Origin: Hungatella sp. UBA3147
GTDB lineage: Bacteria; Bacillota; Clostridia; Lachnospirales; Lachnospiraceae
NCBI GenBank assembly: GCA_002365025.1
Contig: DEYX01000130.1
Location: 1 to 20,755 of the forward strand
Length of the DNA stretch: 20,755 nucleotides
Direction: 5' to 3'
This document shows, one piece after another, positions 16,027-20,755 of this stretch; position 1 is the first letter of the stretch, and each line of letters opens with the position of its first letter. Position numbers and translations under genes: made by a program. The notes under the pieces are model-generated. The model did not search any database. It was not told the DNA's origin and saw only the letters and a list, made by a program, of their open reading frames with translations.

Positions 16027-16060
16027 ACAAATCCTATAACCATACAAATCTAATAACCAT
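16027..16060. repeat. 17-bp tandem direct repeat, possible operator
   Basis: Two adjacent 17-base copies, ACAAATCCTATAACCAT (16027-16043) and ACAAATCTAATAACCAT (16044-16060), match at 15 of 17 positions. They lie between the divergent MarR-like and GyrI-like genes, overlapping the predicted start of the distal MarR-gene promoter, a position expected for an autorepressor site. A regulatory role is inferred. Confidence 0.5.
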
Positions 16061-16138
16061 TTTATTACTACTTTTTTAATTATGCAAGAGTAAGATCCCC
16101 AGGCTTCCGTTCCGGGGAATCCATTAGTGAAATTGTAC

Positions 16139-16201
16139 AACTTTTAAAAGTTCAGTTGCATTTCATTTTATATCATTGTAATGTGATAAAGGACCGGTCC
16201 T
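16139..16201 (+). promoter_or_regulatory. Palindromes upstream of the GyrI-like gene
   Basis: Two perfect palindromes occur: AACTTTTAAAAGTT (16139-16152) and AGGACCGGTCCT (16190-16201). Between them lie weak -35/-10 options (TTGCAT at 16156-16161 with TAATGT at 16179-16184, 17 apart). Alternatively TTGTAA (16176-16181) and TAATAC (16201-16206) are 19 bases apart with the GGACCGGTCC dyad filling the end of the spacer, a geometry seen at MerR-type promoters. The rest of the 299-bp gap 15927-16225 holds the MarR-gene promoters and tandem repeat; I see no small gene in it. Confidence 0.4.
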
Positions 16202-16225
16202 AATACAAGGAAAGAAGGAAATACA

Positions 16226-16765
16226 ATGACTTTAAAAATAGAATATATAGCTCCCTGCCCCATGGCTTATATCAGGCATATCGGCCCCTATGGTCCGGGC
16301 AATACAGAGACCATGGAACGATTAAAGCACTGGGCAAAGTCCAGGGATTTAATGAACAGCCATTCCGTCATTCTGGGTATCGCCCAGGATAATCCACAGA
16401 TGATACCGCCCGAAATATGCCGGTATGATGCCTGCATCCTTCTGCCTGACGGATGTCCTGGTGTTAGTTCTGTTGGTGGTTCTGTTGGTGGTTCTGGTGA
16501 TGGTTCTGTTGGCGGCTCTGTTGGTGACTCTGCTGGTGACTCTTCCACGGAAAAAGAGGTTCGCATTGGCAGCATCACCGGGGGCAGGTATGGAGTCTTT
16601 ACCATCAATCACACAGCCGAGGCAGTTAAGCGGGCCTGGGAAGAAGTTTTCCCGCAGCTTTTTGCAGAAAGCTATATTCCTGATTTTTCACGGCCGATTT
16701 TAGAACGTTATAAAGCAGAGCTTATAGAACGGCACCTTTGTGAAATCTGTGTCCCAATTGAATAA
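16226..16765 (+). CDS. GyrI-like effector-binding domain protein with internal Gly/Ser repeat
   Basis: This 179-residue protein is a stand-alone GyrI-like small-molecule-binding domain (PF06445, the SOUL/BacBZ-type fold also found at the C-terminus of Rob and BmrR). Family features include YIRHIGPYG (15-23), PEICRYDACI (62-71), and IGSITGGRYGVF (114-125), then a helix with AWEEVFPQLF and the C-terminal IPDFSRPILERY. Between DGCPG and EKEVRIG there is an insertion of about 27 residues built from Gly, Ser, Val and Asp, encoded by 12-base repeats; typical members have only a short loop there. It has no DNA-binding domain. The ATG follows AAGGA. It is the only plus-strand gene here and is divergent from the MarR-like gene, so it may bind the same ligand or sequester a drug; function unproven. 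Confidence 0.85.
   Translation: MTLKIEYIAPCPMAYIRHIGPYGPGNTETMERLKHWAKSRDLMNSHSVILGIAQDNPQMIPPEICRYDACILLPDGCPGVSSVGGSVGGSGDGSVGGSVGDSAGDSSTEKEVRIGSITGGRYGVFTINHTAEAVKRAWEEVFPQLFAESYIPDFSRPILERYKAELIERHLCEICVPIE
16466..16543 (+). repeat. In-frame 12-bp minisatellite inside the GyrI-like gene
   Basis: About six and a half copies of a 12-base unit close to GGTTCTGTTGGT are arranged in register with codons: six full units (16466-16537) and a trailing GACTCT. They encode variants of Gly-Ser-Val-Gly, with Asp replacing Gly or Val in some copies. Copies differ by a few substitutions, mostly towards the 3' end. Such arrays change length by slippage in multiples of four residues without breaking the frame. 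Confidence 0.9.
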
Positions 16766-16850
16766 ATCCTGGTTGAACGTCCGGTATGATAATGGCTTAA
16801 GGAATCGTCAGAAAGGCCTCGTGGAGCACAAGATAACCTGAATCAAAAAA

Positions 16851-16890
16851 TAGAAAGAAAAAAGGGCGAAGCCTGAAAAGGCTCCGCCCT
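16851..16890 (-). terminator. Intrinsic terminator of the sugar operon
   Basis: On the minus strand an 11-position stem, AGGGCGgAGCC paired with GGCTtCGCCCT (one G-U pair), with a six-base loop is followed by TTTTTTCTTTC. It lies 15 bases after the transaldolase stop. The region 16766-16850 between it and the plus-strand gene shows no clear terminator for that gene. Confidence 0.88.
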
Positions 16891-16905
16891 AAACTACTCT
16901 ATAGG

Positions 16906-17559
16906 TTATTCACCAAATACTGCTTTATAATCCGCCTTGAATTTCTCAATTCCCTGATCGGTCAGCGGGTGCTTTACCATCTGTACCAATACACTGTAAG
17001 GTACCGTAGCAATGTCGGCTCCTGCCTTTGCACAGTCGATGACATGGATCGGATTGCGGACGCTGGCTGCAATGATTTCTGTCTCAATTCCGTGTTCCCT
17101 GAAAATATCCATGATGTCACAGATCAAATCAATACCTGGCATAGAAATATCATCAAGACGGCCTAAAAACGGTGAAACGTAGGTTGCGCCTGCGCGGGCA
17201 GCCAAAAGTGCCTGAGCGGCAGAAAACACCAGTGTCACATTGGTCTTGATTCCTTCTGCAGTCAATACCTTAACGGCTTTCAGTCCTTCCACGGTCATAG
17301 GGATCTTTACAACCATATTGGGATGGATCGATGCGATTTCACGGCCCTCTTTGATCATGCCTTCTGCATCCTCAGTCGTCGCTTTCACTTCTCCGCTGAT
17401 GGGGCCGTCCACAATAGAAGTGATTTCTTTGATGACTTCAACGAAATCCCGGCCTTCTTTGGCGATCAGGGAAGGATTCGTGGTAACACCGCAGATGATG
17501 CCCATATCGTTTGCTTTCTTTACGTCTTCCGTATTTGCTGTATCGATAAAAAATCTCAT
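16906..17559 (-). CDS. Transaldolase, TalC/fructose-6-phosphate aldolase subfamily
   Basis: This 217-residue class I aldolase of the short TalC/FSA subfamily is a single TIM barrel acting in the cytoplasm. Family motifs: RFFIDTANTEDV at the N-terminus, GVTTNPSL (24-31), the Schiff-base lysine K85 in VVKIPMT, then INVTLVF-like KTNVTLVFS, ARAGATYVSPFLGRLDD and AASVRNP. The residues at hand do not decide between transaldolase (sedoheptulose-7-P + glyceraldehyde-3-P exchange) and fructose-6-phosphate aldolase, but the neighbouring transketolase genes favour transaldolase. ATG 17559 follows AAGGAG. It is the last gene of the sugar operon, directly before the terminator. Confidence 0.93.
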   Translation of the reverse strand: MRFFIDTANTEDVKKANDMGIICGVTTNPSLIAKEGRDFVEVIKEITSIVDGPISGEVKATTEDAEGMIKEGREIASIHPNMVVKIPMTVEGLKAVKVLTAEGIKTNVTLVFSAAQALLAARAGATYVSPFLGRLDDISMPGIDLICDIMDIFREHGIETEIIAASVRNPIHVIDCAKAGADIATVPYSVLVQMVKHPLTDQGIEKFKADYKAVFGE

Positions 17560-17593
17560 GGCAATTCTCCTTAAATGTTATATTTATTCATAA

Positions 17594-17968
17594 CTAGCCA
17601 ACTTTGCAAAATTCAATCTTCTCACCATTCGGTCCCTGAAAAAGAAAGAAACGATTGGGGAGAGGTGCAAACATCTGGTTGGATTCTACTCCGTCGGATA
17701 AAAGTTTATGTCCCAGGGCAACGATTTCTTCATATGCTTCATCCAGGTTTTCACAAGTCAGGGCAATGTGATCGATGTTACCGATGGGCTTTATCTCCTG
17801 GCGTCTGGGATAGTATTCAATGACACAGGTCCCGCACTTAAGCATTCCCCGGATTCCGCCATCCACCAGTCTGGTAAATCCCAGATTCTCGTAGAAAGAT
17901 ACGGTTGCTTCCGGTTCATCCGTGGGAATCGCCACATGGGCAACTCCCGATGGTTTGTTTTTCAGCAT
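17594..17968 (-). CDS. VOC-superfamily (glyoxalase/bleomycin-resistance fold) protein
   Basis: This 124-residue protein is one VOC module pair. The four expected metal ligands are in place: H11 (AHVAIP), E51 (CVIEYY), H67 (IDHIAL) and E119 (KIEF). The length fits glyoxalase-I-like isomerases, epimerases and some dioxygenases; the sequence does not tell which. The ATG at 17968 follows TAGGAGG. It lies between the RpiB-like and transaldolase genes in one tight cluster, so a role on a sugar-derived carbonyl or sugar phosphate (isomerisation, or detoxification of methylglyoxal from triose phosphates) is reasonable but inferred. Confidence 0.88.
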   Translation of the reverse strand: MLKNKPSGVAHVAIPTDEPEATVSFYENLGFTRLVDGGIRGMLKCGTCVIEYYPRRQEIKPIGNIDHIALTCENLDEAYEEIVALGHKLLSDGVESNQMFAPLPNRFFLFQGPNGEKIEFCKVG

Positions 17969-17978
17969 TAGGAACCTC

Positions 17979-18617
17979 CTATGCCAGCAGGCTCTTTACA
18001 TATTCTGCAATGGATTCATCCTTGCAGTTTGTGAAGAACAGCTCGCCGAATTTCTCGCCGCCAACGGCTCCCTTTACCAGTTCCTGGTCAAGTCCCTTTA
18101 AGCAGGTCAGGATATCCTTTAAGTTATTTTCTCTTACCACATCTAAGATTTTCTTATTTCTCTGCTCCGGAATGGCTCTTTCTCTTGGATAGCCCTGTCC
18201 GCTTTCTTCAGAGAATAATTTTTCAAATGTATACTCCAGATTCAGTTCTGCACCCCAGCCAAAGCCCTTTGCAAATGGCATTGCGATCGCATTGCCGTCG
18301 TTGATCTGTGCAAACATGTAGCCGTCGCTTGGGTCACACACATGACCGCAGATCACGCCCGGGAAGCTGTTTAAAGCCAGCATGGCACCTTCGCCGGTTC
18401 CGCATCCGGTAATTACATAATCCGCTGCTCCGGAGTTTAAAAGAATGGCTGCCAGGATTCCGTTCTGTACATAAGTCAGGGAATTGCTGTCCTCTGCAGA
18501 ATACATGCCATAGTTATCCACTGTATAGCCCTTTGTATCTGCAACCTTCTTTAAGCTGTTGTAAATCATTTCGTTTTTAGCCGCCTGGCTGTTCTCATTA
18601 ATTAATGCGATTCTCAT
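17979..18617 (-). CDS. RpiB/LacA/LacB-family sugar-phosphate isomerase, divergent
   Basis: This 212-residue protein has an RpiB/LacAB Rossmann-like domain (about 1-130) plus a C-terminal extension of about 80 residues not found in E. coli RpiB but known in a longer RpiB-like subgroup. The active-site loop GCGTGEG (71-77) contains the catalytic-type Cys72. However, the N-terminal Asp-His of RpiB is replaced (NENSQAAKN) and the acid His of the R-Q-H-N-D segment is Ile (FAQINDGNAIA). Substrate may therefore differ from ribose-5-phosphate. Its ATG overlaps the transketolase stop by four bases (ATGA). The operon suggests an aldose/ketose phosphate isomerase feeding the transketolase and transaldolase. 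Confidence 0.85.
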   Translation of the reverse strand: MRIALINENSQAAKNEMIYNSLKKVADTKGYTVDNYGMYSAEDSNSLTYVQNGILAAILLNSGAADYVITGCGTGEGAMLALNSFPGVICGHVCDPSDGYMFAQINDGNAIAMPFAKGFGWGAELNLEYTFEKLFSEESGQGYPRERAIPEQRNKKILDVVRENNLKDILTCLKGLDQELVKGAVGGEKFGELFFTNCKDESIAEYVKSLLA

Positions 18618-19549
18618 GCTTCCAACACTCCTTTTACCTGATTATATACTTGTTTCTCACTCAGTCCGTATTCCTCTAAAAGCTCTTCCGGCTTTCCGGA
18701 CTGACCGAATCGGTCCTGTACACCGATCTTTTTAAATGTGACATTACACTTGTTTTCCAGAAGAACATCGCCAACTGCATCTCCAAGACCGCCGATGATG
18801 CTGTGTTCTTCCACGGTTATAACATTCTTACACTTCTCAGCATATTTCAAAATGCACTCCCTGTCAATAGGCTTAATGGTATGCATATTGACAACAGTGA
18901 CGGTTTTTCCTTCTGCCTCAAGCTTCTTTGCGCATTCCAGTACAGTAGATACCATGATGCCGCAGGCAAAAACCACTGCATCCGTACCTTCTTTTAATAC
19001 GTTTGCCTTTCCGATTACAAAGGGCATATCCTCTTCAAACACCGGGCTTGGAAGTCTTGCCAGGCGAAGATAAGCAGGACCCTGCATATCCGCAACTGCC
19101 TTAACGGCACGGTGGGTTTCGCTTGCATCACAGGGAACGACCACGGTCATGCCGGGGATTACCCGCATAAGAGCCATATCCTCAATGGCCTGGTGGCTTC
19201 CGCCGTCTTCGCCAAGTGTGATTCCGGAATGGGTCATACCCAGCTTTACATTGAAATTAGGGTATGCGACACCATTTCTTACCTGCTCATAAGCCCGTCC
19301 TGCGCCAAATATGGCAAAGGTGCTGCAGAAAGGTATGTATCCCATGGTAGAAAGGCCTGCACTCATATCAACCATGTTTGCTTCTGCAATGCCTGCATTA
19401 AAAAACCGTTCCGGGAATTTTTCTGCAAAGGTCGCAGTCATGGTGGCATGTGCCAGGTCCGCATCCATTACAACAACTTTTTCATTTGCCTCGCCAAGTT
19501 CAGCAAGTGCCTCACCATATGCCACTCTAATTGCTTTCATTTCGCTCAT
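18614..19549 (-). CDS. Transketolase, C-terminal subunit (pyrimidine-binding and C domains)
   Basis: This 311-residue protein is the second half of a split, thiamine-diphosphate-dependent transketolase. It contains the Pyr domain with the cofactor-activating glutamate E56 in NAGIAEANM, the segment GEDGGSHQAIEDMALMR, and the C-terminal transketolase domain (about 185-300) with VEEHSIIGGLG and DRFGQSGKPEELL. The ATG at 19549 follows GGAGGG, only four bases after the stop of the N-terminal subunit gene. The two must assemble to form the active site. Possible alternatives are apulose-4-phosphate transketolase subunit B (D-apiose pathways also use split pairs) or a 1-deoxyxylulose-like enzyme; the latter is unlikely given the short partner. 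Confidence 0.94.
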   Translation of the reverse strand: MSEMKAIRVAYGEALAELGEANEKVVVMDADLAHATMTATFAEKFPERFFNAGIAEANMVDMSAGLSTMGYIPFCSTFAIFGAGRAYEQVRNGVAYPNFNVKLGMTHSGITLGEDGGSHQAIEDMALMRVIPGMTVVVPCDASETHRAVKAVADMQGPAYLRLARLPSPVFEEDMPFVIGKANVLKEGTDAVVFACGIMVSTVLECAKKLEAEGKTVTVVNMHTIKPIDRECILKYAEKCKNVITVEEHSIIGGLGDAVGDVLLENKCNVTFKKIGVQDRFGQSGKPEELLEEYGLSEKQVYNQVKGVLEA

Positions 19550-19553
19550 GTCA

Positions 19554-20369
19554 TTAACCCTCCAGTTCCTTTAATGCCTGCTGTCTTTCTGCTTCACTTG
19601 GTGCCTTACCGTGCCAGCCTACCTGGTTTTCCATAAAGGAAACGCCTTTTCCCTTTACGGTGTGTGCCAGGATGCATTTTGGCTTTCCTTCCATAGTGCT
19701 GATGGAGTATGCTGCCAGAACTTCTTCCAGATTGTTGCCGTCCGGAAGTTCCAGTACATGAAATCCAAAAGCTTTGAATTTGGAAGATAAATCACCGAGG
19801 GACATAACCTGTTCATTGCTTCCGTCGATCTGAAGACCGTTGTTATCAATGATGATCGTGAGATTGTCCAGATGGTAGTTGGCTGCTGCCATGCATGCCT
19901 CCCAAACCTGTCCTTCCTGAAGCTCTCCATCTCCAAGCAGGGTATATACTTTTGTATCCTTATTCTGTGCCTTTGCTCCAAGTGCCATTCCTACCGCAAT
20001 GGAGATTCCCTGTCCCAGAGAGCCGGTGGAAGCATCGATTCCGGGAACCTTTTTTGCATCCGGATGTCCCTGAAGAATGCTGTGGAGCTGACGGAAGTTC
20101 TTGAATTCCGCTTTGTCAAAAAAGCCCATTTCACCTAATACCGCATAATTGCAGGGAGCTGCATGTCCCTTGCTCAGTACAAAGCGGTCCCGGTCCTCAT
20201 TGTCCGGGTCCTTTGGATCTACCCGCATCTGTGTATAAAACAGTGCTGCCATCAGCTCTACCGCTGATAAAGAACCGCCCGGATGGCCGCTGGCTGCATC
20301 AGCTGTCATATTAATAATATCCTTGCGGATATCCTTGCATTTCCCTTTTAATTCCACAATGTCCATCAT
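19554..20369 (-). CDS. Transketolase, N-terminal subunit (ThDP pyrophosphate-binding domain)
   Basis: This 271-residue protein is the first half of the split transketolase, which moves two-carbon ketol units between sugar phosphates in the cytoplasm. Motifs: SGHPGGSLS (27-35), LSKGHAAP with H69, GSLGQG (116-121), and the thiamine-diphosphate/metal motif starting GDG (146-148) and ending NN (176-177). C-terminal KGKGVSFMEN and GWHGKAP are also typical. The ATG at 20369 is 9 bases after GGAGG. It has its own stop and ribosome site, so the split is natural, as in many Clostridia and archaea, not a frameshift. It follows the sugar permease gene by 31 bases. Confidence 0.95.
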   Translation of the reverse strand: MMDIVELKGKCKDIRKDIINMTADAASGHPGGSLSAVELMAALFYTQMRVDPKDPDNEDRDRFVLSKGHAAPCNYAVLGEMGFFDKAEFKNFRQLHSILQGHPDAKKVPGIDASTGSLGQGISIAVGMALGAKAQNKDTKVYTLLGDGELQEGQVWEACMAAANYHLDNLTIIIDNNGLQIDGSNEQVMSLGDLSSKFKAFGFHVLELPDGNNLEEVLAAYSISTMEGKPKCILAHTVKGKGVSFMENQVGWHGKAPSEAERQQALKELEG

Positions 20370-20400
20370 GTTCTTATGCCTCCGTCTAAATTATGTATTA

Positions 20401-20755
20401 TTACTTTTTGAGGGAACCTCTCTTTTTTAAGTAATCCACGTATACCGCTCCAAGGATTACGCATCCCTTTACTACAAACTGCCAGTAACTGCTTATCTTA
20501 AGTAAGTTCATACCGTTATTAAGAACACCGATGATCAGCACACCGATTACGGTTCCGCCCATTGTACCGATACCGCCGTTAAAGCTTGTACCGCCAAGTA
20601 CGGAAGCTGCGATTGCATCTCGCTCAAAGCCTTCTCCTACGGATGGCTGACCGGAATACAGCCTTGCTGCCAGAACCACACCGGCTAAGGCTGCCATCAC
20701 ACCACTGATGACGAATACCCTTACCTGGATCCATTTGGTATCAACACCTGCGTAT
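20401..20755 (-). CDS. Ribose-type sugar ABC transporter permease (RbsC family), N-terminus cut off
   Basis: Only the last 117 or so residues are present; the frame is open to the right edge (starting YAGVDTKW). The segment FERDAIAASVLGGTSFNGG, followed by a GxxxGxxIG-type helix and NNGMNLL, is characteristic of RbsC/AraH-type permeases of the CUT2 sugar importers. The C-terminus ends in a short positively charged tail (YLKKRGSLKK). It lies 31 bases upstream of the transketolase genes, so the operon most likely imports a pentose or similar monosaccharide. The substrate-binding protein and ATPase should lie beyond the edge. Confidence 0.92.
   Translation of the reverse strand, partial: YAGVDTKWIQVRVFVISGVMAALAGVVLAARLYSGQPSVGEGFERDAIAASVLGGTSFNGGIGTMGGTVIGVLIIGVLNNGMNLLKISSYWQFVVKGCVILGAVYVDYLKKRGSLKK

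Noticed and set aside
16097..16117. CCCC...GGGG hairpin in the divergent intergenic region as a terminator
   Set aside because: Short bulged stem with no T-run on either strand, and no gene ends there.
16466..16543. Repeat array as a CRISPR
   Set aside because: Units are 12 bases, contiguous, without spacers, and in codon register inside a protein.
16288..16612. Minus-strand Pro/Thr/Glu- and Asn/Arg-Thr-rich open frames
   Set aside because: They are produced by the complement of the minisatellite in the GyrI-like gene, which itself has family motifs and a ribosome site.
19112..19636. 174-codon plus-strand open frame
   Set aside because: Antisense across the junction of the two transketolase genes; no motif and composition of a complementary-strand artefact.
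18614..20369. Frameshifted single transketolase pseudogene
   Set aside because: Each half has its own start, ribosome site and full domain; split transketolases are well known in Clostridia.

Overview
The window looks like chromosomal DNA from an anaerobic low-GC Firmicute, most probably a Lachnospiraceae/Clostridium-type organism (Lacrimispora- or Hungatella-like). This rests on moderate GC, strong AGGAGG-type ribosome sites on almost every gene, a fused SecDF, a split transketolase and Dpp-type peptide transport genes. The taxonomic call is inference from style and gene content; there is no rRNA or tRNA in the window. Nearly every gene is on the minus strand, so transcription runs from high to low coordinates.

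Right end (16906-20755): the 3' part of a sugar operon. It holds the end of a ribose-type (RbsC-like) ABC permease, both halves of a split transketolase, an RpiB/LacAB-like isomerase with altered active-site residues, a small VOC-fold protein and a TalC/FSA-type transaldolase. A strong intrinsic terminator follows. The genes are tightly spaced or overlapping and suggest uptake of a pentose or related sugar followed by non-oxidative pentose-phosphate rearrangement.

Middle (12503-16765): a divergent pair made of a MarR-like regulator with an N-terminal Cys/His cluster (minus) and a GyrI-like effector-binding protein carrying an in-frame Gly/Ser/Val/Asp minisatellite (plus). They share a 299-bp intergenic region with a 17-bp tandem repeat and two palindromes. 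Then come a small unrecognised membrane-associated protein with a probable TTG start, and SecDF, closed by a terminator with a perfect 15-bp stem.

Centre-left (2851-12332): an eight-gene minus-strand operon. In order of transcription it holds a family-5 peptide-binding lipoprotein, two Dpp/Opp permeases, two Dpp/Opp ATPases, an enolase-superfamily dipeptide epimerase, a transglutaminase-fold putative cysteine hydrolase and a cytoplasmic serine beta-lactamase/DD-peptidase-fold hydrolase. The logic resembles the Bacillus ykfABCD murein-peptide pathway, but the two hydrolases belong to different families. A terminator/alternative-hairpin element between the binding protein and the first permease probably sets their ratio. 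This is the best candidate here for an under-described system: import of peptides that contain D-residues or are otherwise unusual, followed by epimerisation and cytoplasmic cleavage.

Left end (1-2631): a ferritin with a complete ferroxidase centre, an AraC-family regulator with its own promoter and a leader hairpin, and a truncated family-1 sugar-binding lipoprotein. The promoter of the last has a perfect extended -10 but no clear -35, which suggests control by the adjacent AraC protein. I see no CRISPR array, insertion sequence, phage gene or stable RNA gene.
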